NCBI GenBank assembly: GCA_033065855.1
Contig: JAVXUO010001056.1
Location: 222,013 to 286,012, forward strand
Source of the DNA: Escallonia rubra
Taxonomy: Eukaryota > Streptophyta > Magnoliopsida > Escalloniales > Escalloniaceae
Length of the DNA stretch: 64,000 nt
Direction of reading: 5' to 3'
The position numbers were made by a program, and so were the translations under genes. Shown in pieces: positions 34,596-45,107 of this stretch (positions within the stretch are counted from its first letter, which is position 1; each line of letters starts with the position of its first letter). The notes under the pieces were generated by a model. That model saw only the letters and a list, made by a program, of their open reading frames with translations. It did not search any database and had not been told where the DNA came from.

Positions 34596-36242
34596 ATGAG
34601 ATATCATGTGCCAACTCCCCTCTCCTCAGCTCGGGCAGGAGCCGCCGCTTCCTTCCCTTCCTCAGCCGCCCCCGGAGCCACCACCGCAGGCTTTTCTTCC
34701 TCAGCCACCCCCAGAGCAACGGCTGTTGGCTTCTCTTCCTCAGCTGCCCCCGGAGCCACGGCCACTGGCTTCACCTTAGCCGCTCCCGGAGCTACCACAG
34801 CTGGCTTCTCCTCAACCCGCCCCATAACGTAGCGAGAATGATACGCAGCACATCAAGACTTTGCTCGACTCGATAGATAGTCTAAGGTGGGTGAGTGAAT
34901 CAGAAATCTTATTAACGCCATATCAGAGAAGATCATCCACGACCGCATCTTTTGTTCTCTTAAGGTCCTTAGTACAGAAATTGTATAGTAATGCCCCTCC
35001 CATAATTAGAAAGCTCATGAGTGTTGCATATCGGATAATATTATCAATGATGATATTCATCTGACTAAACACACCCTGCATCAGTCACAACCATTATTCA
35101 GTCCAAAATTAACTAAAATATAAAATTATAAATATATGCTACGAAACAACAATAACATGACACATTTTGCAAATTGGGATCTAAGATATTTTTGTAATCC
35201 TGTCTAAGCTTGGAAGATTGAGCAGAATAGGATAGCAGTATATCACTATACTCTTGTACATATATGCGAATTCCACCCCAAAATAAAAATATATAAACAA
35301 TTATATTTGATCTCCGTGTAATTGTGTATCCACTCCAGCGCCTTTTTTTGGCCATCTGCCTGTCCTCAACATCGAAATCACCAGACCATAACTCAAAACC
35401 CACGGCGGCAACCATAAACAACCGCCAAAGGCAAAAAATTACGCCCTAAACCACCAACAATTTAATCACACTAAACCGCCCACAATCAAATCGCCTCTCA
35501 CAAATGCTCTACATAAATCTAAAAACAATTGGCAAATAAAACGCCACCATTACCAACAAAACCTATATGCGGTCGCCTTTGACCATCATCTTCGTTTCAG
35601 TTTCCTGAAAAAGAAAAAAAACTGCATTAATGAAGTAACGAGCACAAATTAACAAGTTATCAGCAAATACATAAAACCTTCGGAGGGTTGGTAGGCTTCG
35701 AAGCGGAGGTCGGAGGGTTGGTAAGCTTTGGAGTTGGGGGTCTGGTTTTGGAGGACGTCAATTGATAGGAAACCTTCGGAGAAAAAGCATAAATTCTTAA
35801 GTAATTAAACAAGCAAATACATAAAACAACAAATACATAAAAACAGTCTTCAGAGCAAATAATAACCTTAGGAACCTTAGGAAGGTTGGTAGGCTTTGGC
35901 GCGCGTGGTTAGGTAGTGGTGGACGTCAATCGGCAAGAAACCTTCGGGGAAAAGGATACAGTGCATCAATGAAGAAACAAGCAAATACACAAAATATCAG
36001 CAAAAAATAACCTTCGCAGGGTCGGTACGCTTCGGAGCGGAGGGATTGGAAGTGGAGGACGTCAATAGACTAGAAACCTTTGAGTGTTCATTCCCGACCG
36101 ACTGGTCCAGAGAGGGGGATGGGGGTTTAGAAGTGGAAAATAATCGAAACGAGGATGGAAAAGATCGCAATAGAGGAGTCAAATGGGGGGCTGAAGACCT
36201 ACTGCCATGTTTGAACAACGGACGACACAGTAAACGATACAT
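34596..36242 (-). pseudogene. Repeat-exon membrane protein, copy A (decayed)
   Basis: Exon 1 (36012-36242) encodes MYRLLCRPLFKHGSRSSAPH and further Ser/Arg-rich sequence like a mitochondrial presequence, then KVSSLLTSSTSNPSAPKRTD. Following phase-0 exons (about 35875-35942, 35681-35744 and 35582-35619) repeat the VSxxLTS theme or give the short EIEML-like helix. A further exon from 35359 reads ADGQKKALEWIHNYTEIKYN. The last exon (from about 35072) has one membrane segment, YATLMSFLIMGGALLYNFCT. Stops occur in the second repeat exon (TAA), in the short helix exon (TAG) and after VVDDLL (TGA), so this copy is dead. A 3' tail rich in APGAAEEEKP follows in another frame (34604-34825). I do not recognise the family. 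Confidence 0.55.
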
Positions 36243-36539
36243 CTCTTCGCTTAGGTGAATTAAATTCTAGGGTCCTCAAGGAGTTTTTATATCTAAGGTT
36301 TTAAAGGTTGAGAAAATTACCGAATACCCCATGGTTACTAGAACCCATCCGTGGCCGCTGTTTAACCATCCATGGTTAAAATAATAAAAAAAACCCAATA
36401 TAGGGAAGGCCTTAACCTAGCAATTTTTTGACATTAAGGTCGTGCTTCATTACATAAATTAGATTGCTGATTATCAAGCTTTCAAAATTGATCTGGTCAT
36501 CTATCTGCGATTGAAGATGACAAACCACACGACACGACA

Positions 36540-36777
36540 AGGATGGCCGCCGGGAGATTGCTTCGGAAAGCTTAGTAGGCTCGTGTCGGTAGGCCCGTGA
36601 GGGTGAGATGATTCCATCCTTTTCAGAGGACTACTTTGACACAGTAGAAGCAGGAGGTTCAGGAGAGGTTGATCTTCAACTTCATTGATGAGGCTGATGT
36701 TAAGAGAAACCCATCTTTCTCTGATGAAAACTTCAGAGAGAAAGGGAAGAAAGCATTTGATTAGAACTAAGAGTAGC
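36540..36777 (+). pseudogene. K2 3'-end fragment
   Basis: The DNA from gacaaggatggccgccgggag matches the K2 C-terminal tail coding region (48713-48955), ending in gggaagaaagcatttgattag. Small indels destroy the frame. Its 3' flank is cut by the hAT-like element and resumes at 37426. Confidence 0.8.
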
Positions 36778-37425
36778 CAGGGGCGGATCCAGAAAATCTA
36801 ATCGGGGGTGCCAAAAAAAAAAATCATAGCTAACATCAAAGAATTCAAAAGCTTTAAGTTCATATAAAATATGACTAATCAAAAACACATTATAATAGCG
36901 TCACTATTGAACACGTTAAATGCAAAATAATTTACTCAATTTGATTACTAATAATATATTTCGGTTATGTATAGTGATTTATTTAATGGATAGTCAACAA
37001 TAAATTACTAATTTTGCATGAAAAAAACTTAACTTACTCTATAGATATATTACTAATGCAATTATCAATTGTATGAGTACGTTAATCACGTATAAGTTAA
37101 CAAATTATAAGAATTTAAAATAATAAAAATAACTAACCTTATTTTATTCTTGTCGTTTTATAATACAGAGATTTAGAATTTATGATAGAGTAAGAACATG
37201 ACAATTACAAAGATAAAGACAAAGATTATGACAAGGTACAAAGAATAAAGAACACAACAAAATGAAATCTTAACAAATTAATGCTACAATATAGTAGCTT
37301 TTTCATAAATATTTTATATATTTTAAATAAATATATTCATTACTCAAAAAACTAAAAGGAATTGCCAAAAAATGAGGGGTACCGTGCCCCCCCCCCCCCC
37401 CGATCATGGGGGAGGTCCGTCCCTG
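36778..37425. mobile_element. hAT-like non-autonomous element, 648 bp
   Basis: The ends are CAGGGGCGGATCC and, reversed, CAGGGACGGACC. The flanks are agagtagc and acagtagc, an 8-base duplication with one mismatch, as expected for hAT elements. The paralogous empty sites at 34275 and 38880 lack it. It is AT-rich with a C-run (37387-37401) and no transposase. Confidence 0.75.
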
Positions 37426-37470
37426 ACAGTAGCTCAGTTTAGTGAGGTGAGGGGATGAGATATAATCAGG

Positions 37471-37800
37471 TCTCAAGACTTTGCTCGACTCGACAGATAG
37501 TCTAAGGTAGGTGAGTGAATCGGAAATCTTATTCACGTCATCTCCAAGAAGATCATCCATGAGCGCATCCTTTGTCCTCTTAAGGCCCTTCGTACAGAAA
37601 TTGTATAGTAATGCACCTCCCATAATTAGAAAGCTCATGAGTGTTGCATATTGGATAATATTATCAGTGATGATATTCATCTGACTAAACACACCCTGCA
37701 TCAATCACAACCATTATTCAGTCCAAAATTAACTAAAATATAAAATTATAAATATATGCTACGCAACAACAATAACATGACATTATTTGCTAATTGGGAT
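37471..37800 (-). pseudogene. Repeat-exon membrane protein, copy C last exon
   Basis: The minus strand reads GVFSQMNIITDNIIQYATLM, then the membrane segment and GLKRTKDALMDDLLGDDVNK. It then runs at SSKVL directly into antisense K2 3' flank, so the normal C-terminus is replaced. The remaining upstream exons are cut off by the insertion at about 37803-38688, with exon ADGQKRALKWIHDYTEIKYN surviving near 38780-38845. Confidence 0.65.
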
Positions 37801-37802
37801 CT

Positions 37803-38688
37803 AAGGTAGTCACTCAAACTACAAGGCAATTTTTTTACAATTTACGTATTTCTTCTTCATAACATATTGAATAGAATAAAGTACAAAGACCATGGTGTCA
37901 AATTGTCGTTAGGAACACACAGACGGCGGGCATCACCTGTTGTTGGTGATTTGTGGCGAAGGTGTGTGGACTTAGAAAACTTAAAAAGCAAAAGACTTTA
38001 AACAACATTATGTTTGGCAACGCACTTCTAAGAAGTAGTATTTTTCCACTTTGGTATAAATGAACTCAAAGAAAATCTGTCCCCAAGATACAATGACGAG
38101 TCACTTGAGAATTAAAGATTGCGCTTCTACAATTCTATCACACTATCAAGAACTCACTTATAATGAAATTCAACAGTTTTAGAGAGAAAGAGAAGAATGT
38201 TCAGATGGCCATTAATTGTAAATAAAGTCCAAGACTTCATTTAGATAGGCAGTGAATTGGTGCTTAATATAACACCCCATAAAACTTGAGACGATGTTTT
38301 CTGCATAGACGCTAACCGGATTGCCATGCACACCATAACTGGGCAAAATTGGTCTACATGGAGTGTTTCTGTGCCAAAAGAGTCCATGACTATATAGAAT
38401 TGTTCAGTGTATTTGGGAATGTTCTAGAAATAAGTAAAATTGCATAGACACTTAAAGATAGTTAGAGAATACTTTAGAAGATAGATTGCAATAGTAGAAT
38501 CAAGTCGATCTAGTCTGTAGGTTGAGGAGGAGGATGCCTATAAATAGGTAGGAGTCATTTGTGTAATTCATCCATCCAAGTCCTCTTCCAATTCTTGTAC
38601 TTTACATTGTATATATCATGTTAGACATTGTCCTGCTAGACAAACTTAAATCTACCTTAGATTGTCTCACTCAAACTACAAGGTAGTT
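37803..38688. mobile_element. About 886-bp insertion in copy C, possible LTR remnant
   Basis: Copy A reads from gggatctaag to cttggaagattgagcag with about 30 bases between; copy C has nearly 0.9 kb there. The insertion is flanked by near repeats cactcaaactacaaggcaat / cactcaaactacaaggtagt and has a CCTATAAATAGG box near 38538 followed by a pyrimidine-rich leader. Clear TG/CA ends were not identified. Confidence 0.4.
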
Positions 38689-38865
38689 TTTTATATCTTG
38701 GAAGATTGAGCAGAATAGGATAGCAGTATAGCATTATACTCTTGTACATATATGCGACTTCCACCCCAAAATAAAAAATCATTATATTTGATCTCCGTGT
38801 AATCATGTATCCATTTTAGCGCCCTTTTCTGGCCATCTGCCTATCCTCAACATCGGAATCAACAA
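38689..38865 (-). pseudogene. Repeat-exon membrane protein, copy C internal exon
   Basis: The minus strand has an acceptor gaggatag/GCAGATGG and an open exon ADGQKRALKWIHDYTEIKYN, conserved with copies A and B. Confidence 0.6.
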
Positions 38866-39085
38866 AAAGGATTTGATTAGAACTAATAGTAGCTCAGTTT
38901 TGTGAGGATAGGGGATGAGGTATAATCAGGTCTCAAGTGTCTGCAAAAAGCAACTATAAAATTGTGTGATGAATGTTTAGATATTTACGTTTTATTTTTT
39001 CTTGGACAGTATACAAAGCTATATGTATTTCTTCAGAATAATCCAGACTTAAATTGTTCACAAAAACCATGTGGATTATAAACCA
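38866..39085 (+). pseudogene. K2 3'-flank fragment
   Basis: The sequence from aaaaaggatttgattagaac through ttcttggacagtatacaaag to aaaaaccatgtggatt matches the K2 stop region and 3' flank at 34260-34480. Only the last codons are coding. Confidence 0.75.
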
Positions 39086-40407
39086 TGTGGAGCCACCGCC
39101 GCAGCCTTCTCTTTCTCAGCCACCGCCGCAGGCTTCCGTAGGCTTTCCTTTCTCAGCCGCCCCCTGAGCCACCGCCGCAGGCTCCACCTCATCCTGCCCC
39201 CGTAAGGTAGCGAGAATGGTACGAAACTCATCATGACATTCCTCGACGGATATTGTAAGGGTCATGAGTGCATCAGAAATTTTATTGACGTCGTCACCAA
39301 GAAGATCATCCACGATAACCGTTTTTGTTTTCCTAATTCCCTTCGTCCCCAAGTTGTATAGGACTGCAACTCCCATGATTAGGAAGCCGCTCAGTGTCAA
39401 ATATCGGGTAATAATATCTATGATAATATTTATCCCATGGATACCTTGCATCAGTCACAAAAATTTCAGTCCAAAATTAACTAAAATATAAAATTATAAA
39501 TATATGCGACGCAACAGAACACTATTTGCTAATTTTGGGATCTAAGAATAGGATAGCAGTATAGCACTATAACTCTCGATAGCAGTATAGCAGTGTAATC
39601 TTGTATCCACTCCGGCGCCCATTTCCAGCCATCTGCCTGTCCCCAACATCGGAACCATAAATTAGGCGTCACCAGACCAATGCCGTCCACCTCAAAACCC
39701 ACGGCTGCAACCATAAACAACCGTCGGCAAAAAATTACGCAGTAAACCAAACCACCCACAATCAAATCGTCTCTCACAGACATAAATCTAAAAAAAAACT
39801 GGCAAATAAAATGCCACTCTTACCAACAAAACCTTTATGCGGTCGCGTTCGTCCATCAGCATTTCAATTTCCTGAAAAAGCTAAAAAACGAGTCAGTGAA
39901 GTAACGAGCACAAATTAACAAGTTATCAGCAAATAAACAAGCAAATACATAAAACTTGAGGGAATATGGGCTTCGGAGCGGGGGTCGGAGGGTGAGCGGG
40001 GGTTGGAGTTGGGGGTCTGGTTTTGGAGGACGTCAATCGACAGTGAACCTGCGGAGAAAAAGCACACATTCTTAAGTAAACAACATAAAATAGCAAATAC
40101 ATATAAACAATCTGCAGAAACCTTCGCAGGGTTGCTAGCCTTTGAAGCGCGTGGTTTCTTAGTGGTGGACGTCAATCCGCTGGAAACCTTCACAGGGTCG
40201 CTTCGCTTCGGAGCAGATCGATGGGTAGTGGACGACGTCAATACACTAGAAACCTTCGAGTGTTCATGCCCGAATGACTGGCCCAGAGAGGGGGAGGGGG
40301 GGTTTAGAAGTGGATAAAAATTGGAAAGAGGACGGAAAAGGAGTCAAGTGTGGGGCTAAAGACCGGCCGCCATTGTTGAGTAAGCGACGGCACAGTAAAA
40401 TATACAT
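39086..40407 (-). CDS. Repeat-exon mitochondrial-like membrane protein, copy B (nearly intact)
   Basis: I do not recognise this gene. Supported exons are 40122-40407, 39956-40048 and 39833-39871 (all phase 0, GT-AG), one starting near the GCAGATGG acceptor about 39630, and a last exon ending at a stop near 39116. The N-terminus MYILLCRRLLNNGGRSLAPH resembles a mitochondrial presequence. Two tandem 22-residue repeats, VSSVLTSSTTHRSAPKRSDP and VSSGLTSTTKKPRASKASNP, come next, followed by a diverged repeat exon VHCRLTSSKTRPPTPTPAHP. After them come EIEMLMDERDRIK, ADGWKWAPEWIQDYT and one membrane helix, LSGFLIMGVAVLYNLGT. The soluble tail has DDLLGDDVNKISDALM and FRTILATLRG. The only clear lesion is one extra base in a C-run of exon 1 (about 40300-40306), which shifts frame before the repeats and may be a sequencing error. 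Its role is unknown. Confidence 0.5.
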
Positions 40408-40429
40408 TTCTTCGCTTAGGTTAAATAAA

Positions 40430-40991
40430 TTCTAGGGCTCGGGCCTCGAGGAGTATATATATCTAGGTTCTTAGGGGTTGCAAAAATTACATGATATCCC
40501 ATAGACCCATCCGTGACTGTCGTTTACATGGTTAAAAGAAAAAAAAGCCCAATCTAGGGTTCTTATTAGGAGTGGCAAGTAAGACCCAAACCATTTACCC
40601 GTCTAAATGCGCCCACTTAAAATTTACCCAAACTCACCCATTTAATAATTGGGTCGTAAATGGGTCATTCATTTTACAACTCAATTAACCGTGAGTTTAA
40701 GTGATTTGCAAATGGCTGTAATGGGTTTGAGTGTGAAATTGGCCGCGATGGTTTGGATGATGGTGGTTGGGCACGACGGCTATTTGGCTGGTGGTAGATG
40801 GGGGCATGGACGATTTTGATCGTGGTGGGAGTTTAATGGTGGGGGCGATGGCGGTTTGATTGGTATTGGTTAGGGCAACGAGAATTTTAGCGGTGGTGGT
40901 TAGGGGCAACGACAGTTGGATAATAATGGTTAGGATAGCGTGAGTTATGGCGGTTGTTGGTGGCGGCAGTGATGATTTAGATGGTGGTGGC
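40430..40991. other. hAT-like end fragment and GTGG-rich stretch, no gene
   Basis: At about 40567 taggagtggcaagtaagacc resembles the terminus of a common plant hAT type, but the partner end is missing. From 40730 the sequence is GTGG/GATGG-rich, as in Helitron B, and continues to the next element. Confidence 0.4.
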
Positions 40992-42051
40992 CAGGGGCGG
41001 ATGCATGTTGGGGCAAAGGGGGGCTGAAGCCCCTCCTGGCTTCAGGGAAAAAAAATAATTTATTTTTTTTGGGAATCGCACTGACGCCGTTCCCGAGATC
41101 CCGTTCCCCGAGGCCCAATCCCCAATACCCCGTTCCCCGTTCCCCGAGAGACCCACAATCGACTCTCTCTCTCTCTCACGGACTCTCTCCTTCACGGCTT
41201 CACCGGCGACCGGCAACTCTCTCCTTCACGGCTTCACTCCCGCGACGCCCTTGAAGAACCAGATCTGAGATTGAGATCTCCTGATCTTGACCGCCGACGA
41301 CCTCCCGCAGACCCGCAGTCCCGCGAGTCCCACGCCGACGCCGACGCCGGCTGCTGCGGTGCGGCTGCCTGCCTCTCTTCTTGTCGTTTTTGGAGCTTTG
41401 GTACATTCTCTTACAGTCTTCCTTTTTTAGTTTCTCTCCTGGTATCTTTCAAAGTCATAGATGAGACGGGGTAGGAACCTTCTCTGCAGGAGCTGGTTTT
41501 TGTTGAAAACCCAGCTCTGATGGGGTCTTTGAGCGGCAATATGAGTAATATGACGAGTTTGAGGAGGGAAAATCACTGAATGCCTGCAAACATCTTCTCT
41601 CCAAGCTTCTATGCTCTGCAAAACTTTGAATTGAGAGTGTCTCTTTGTCGCTTGGAGTGTGCTACTGCTGTTGTACTTTTTTCTGTGTCTTAATGGGGCT
41701 TTATAGTTCCCAAGTTCCAACAGAGAAGGGGGGTGGGTTGGGGAGTGGGGGGGGGGGGGTAGTTGTTTTCCCTCCCAGTCCCAAGAAAGGAAAAGAAGAT
41801 CAAATCTTGTGGGTGTATCTCCAACTTTAACAGTAATTTAATTTGTGGCTTTATGTAAATGCTCGGAGTATATTTGTATTTGTATTTTTTTTTTGTACTT
41901 GTAAAGAGTCTTTAATGACTCTCGTGAAACTTAATAATATTTTTTGTATGTTTTATAAGTACACTTTGTTTTTAATATTATTTTTTAAAAAAATTGGTAT
42001 CGGACATATAATTTTTGCCCCCCCTAAAAAATATTCCTGGTTCCGCCCCTG
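40992..42051. mobile_element. hAT-like non-autonomous element, 1.06 kb
   Basis: The ends are CAGGGGCGGATGC and, reversed, CAGGGGCGGAACC, flanked by gtggtggc and gtggtgcc (7 of 8 match). It contains a GC-rich 5' part, a (TC)n tract and an AT-rich 3' part, with no transposase. Its right edge coincides with the start of homology between unit 3 and the receptor kinase of unit 2. Confidence 0.7.
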
Positions 42052-42240
42052 GTGGTGCCTGTGATAACCGGATATGTCATGTCCTGCTATTAGGACCAAA
42101 TGCTGGACTAGGAGAAGCAACATTTTCCTCTTGAAGGCCAATAGTTGTTGCATACTTTTATGTGGTGTGTGTATGTTCAAGAGAGTAGAGAGAGGGTTTA
42201 GGAATGGGGTTGGTGTCAACTAAGGTGGCAATATATAGAT
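42052..42240 (-). pseudogene. LRR receptor kinase 5' tip, unit 3
   Basis: The minus strand from the promoter (TATA about 42231-42245) through ATG at 42153 encodes MQQLLAFKRKMLLLLVQHLV, then stops matching unit 2 at the hAT-like element. The rest of the gene is absent. Confidence 0.85.
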
Positions 42241-42955
42241 CTTTTTATATGAACAGGTCAGAAAAGCTATAATTGTGGAGGGACTAAACAACCCTATCGT
42301 ATGAAGAAGGTGCGAGTATGATGAGTACATTTCCAACTCGGATCAATACCCCATTTGGAGGACAAGGATAAGGACAACAGAAGAGCTGCAGCAAGCAATT
42401 GGCTGAAATTTCTTTTGAGCCTCGCTGATGTAACATGCGGTTCCATGTGATGGCAGAAGTTTGAGAATTTAGGTTGTGTCTAAGGATGAAGGGTTTGCTA
42501 AATAGAAGAGATTGGAGGCTAAACAGACAACTTCGCCTTCCCAGCCTAAGGTGGTGCCTAAATGGGACTTCATCCTTTAAGCTAATGCTCTACATAATGA
42601 CGATTTGCAGAGCTAAGGATGCAGACAAATTCCTTTTAGTGCATTACCATACTTATCTTTGCTTAGTGGCGAACTTGTGGCCAATGAAGGTCTCCACTCT
42701 CGCAGGAAAGACTTCAGCATGGTTCATGTCAAACATATTATGTATTCTACAAGGGGTCTTCTACTCTTATATAAAGAAACCATGAATCATGTCTTGTGTG
42801 TATTTTTTTTGACTCAGTGTAATCTTACCTTATATGAGGACCTTTGTGCAGAGTGCCTTTAATTAAGCTAGCAATTAAAGCAATTGATCAGTATTATTAG
42901 AATATGATGACGATTTCATGGGTGTTTTGATCACTCCATAGTCCATTGGGGGCCC

Positions 42956-42978
42956 GGGGGGGGGGGGGGGGGGGGGGG
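42956..42978. repeat. Poly-G run (23 G)
   Basis: Unit 2 has only about 8-9 G at the equivalent place (near 14853), so the length is unstable or mis-assembled. Confidence 0.9.
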
Positions 42979-43604
42979 TGGTTTGAAAGGTTCCTTTGGA
43001 ATAAGGGAATTTCTAACGTTCTTACCACAGTTACCAAAATGCATGTGCATGTATAATTTTTATGTTACTACTTCAAAAATCATCCCAAATTTCATAGATT
43101 TTGAATTTTGACTTCCACTTATATCTAAAATCTATGGGATCCTGTTCTCGTACTTCATGACAAATCAACTATTCAAGTCTCAAGAGCGGTGATTGTTTGT
43201 AACTTTATTACCGACTTGGTTTGAGGCATAGGCAACTCCAGTGCGAACACAAATTATAATTTTTTCTTGGTAGATATATATATATAGAAACATGAAAACC
43301 CAAATTAGACAATATTATAAAGTAGTGAGGACTCCAGAAAAATAGAGAGTAAGAGAAAAATAGACAATGAGAGAAAGTTAAGAGAAAATGAGTTTTATGT
43401 AGTTATATACTAATGGAGTGGGTGGTAGGGTTAAAAAGTAGGAGAGTATTAGGATGTAAGTTTAAAATTTAAATTACTTTAACGTCTAATACTAATCTTC
43501 TTAAGATTGTTGTGATAGAATAGCTTCAAAAAGTGAAAATAAAGGAGACAATTAAAAGCTCGAAAGTCCCTTATTAGTATATACGGCGATAACTTCAATT
43601 TTTT

Positions 43605-44048
43605 GTGAAGGACCATCCACGCGAAGCCGTGACTGCAAAGTTTCACTTTACTTTTCGGTCGTGCAACACATTCTTGATGAAGCTTTGCAGAGGAAGAGTG
43701 ACATTACAAGAGCATAATGCAGAAGAAATAATGCCAGCCCAATCACAAAGCCTAAGGATATTAGCGGAATGGGCCTTGGCAAAACATAAACAAAATGTTA
43801 CAATACTAACGGATTCAAATTTTTTGTTATCTCAGTTGGCCGAGGCAGCTGATGTCCTCGATACAGTGGCACCGATCATGTCTGACTTTTGAGTTATGAT
43901 GTCAGACTATCACTTCTTTTATGTAGATAAAGCGGCTGTGGATCATCTAAAGGAGGCTATTTTCCTATCTGAATTTTGCTTTAATTTCACCGCACGGACA
44001 ATGGTGTATCGGGACTGGGTACAAGAGGGTATTCTGGCAAAAGTATAA
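43605..44048 (+). pseudogene. RNase H-like (RVT_3) relic, unit 3
   Basis: Nearly identical to 15496-15939, but a TGA after IMSDF (at about 43890) breaks the frame. It begins with GTG, not ATG. Confidence 0.55.
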
Positions 44049-44378
44049 ATACTTGTTGTACTGTGTTACGATTCTGTTTGCAATGTGAATAGGTAGAAAG
44101 TCATGGACATGTCATGCTTGACCTCTATGAAGCAATGGTACTATGATATAAGCTACAATATAACTGCCACCCTTTTAGTTAAATGTCCTTCTCTTATTAC
44201 CAAAAAGAAAAAGTTAATGAATAAGCAGGAAGGATGTGCTCATTCCATCCTAGCAGCATTATCTATACATGCACCTGCTGCTAACCCTAGTTTCAACAAA
44301 ACTTTTCACTAAGAAAAAGGCAAGATAAGAGCAAATTGATCATGATGATGACAACAAGAAATTATTATACAGGAAAAA

Positions 44379-45107
44379 TGGCTTAGACGGTCGATGATTG
44401 GGAAAGGGAGGACCAGTTCAGTTCATTGAGCCACTTGGAAGAAATCCCAGTGTCTTCTCATGGCTCACTTCTGACTCAGGCTCACTTCAGAAGGCCGGAG
44501 AAATGAGTCCACGATAATCTACGAGGATGTCCTTTTATTCTCAAGTGCTTTGGCGAAGATATCACAGCCAGCGTGAACGACGAGATTATTTACAACTTGG
44601 TATTGAAGTACGGTTCTGGCGGAACCCTAGTTGATTTTATTAAAACAATCAGGCGGAACCACGTGAATGCCTGAATCCGATATCAAACTATATACAAGTT
44701 GTACGGTCATAAGGCTTGTGTACTAGTGTGTATACTCATGACTGTGGCTATGTTCACCGTGAAGAAGAGAAGGCTATTAAGTCCTTACTTGAGAGCGAAT
44801 TCTAGGTATTTAATTTTCACCGGAAGATGTGGCTTGCGATATTGAAGAGCTTCCTTTTGATGTTTGAGCTCTTGGCTTTATTATGGCTGAGACTAACTGG
44901 AAAATCTATGAGGTTGAGGATATACTCGATCTACGAGATGGGTAAAGGGTGTCTACGATAACATTTTTCAGAGCAGTTATATGAAGAGAGTTAGCAATTA
45001 CCCCCTTCCCCCCTTACCAGAGAAAATTACCCCCTAAGATGCATACCAACCCTCTGACGTATTTGTCACAAAGGTTTTGGCAATAATTGAACTCCCTAAC
45101 TACAAGG
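44379..45107 (+). pseudogene. K1 protein kinase relic, unit 3
   Basis: Nearly base-identical to 23852-24580 with the same stops and the same loss of the HRDLKPEN codons, so the decay predates the unit 2/unit 3 split. Confidence 0.78.

Noticed and set aside
34604..34825. Repeat protein EEEKPxVVAPGAA as a separate gene
   Set aside because: It is better read as the frame-shifted tail of the copy A membrane protein, since copy B has the similar segment EPAAVAQGAAEKGKP in its last exon.
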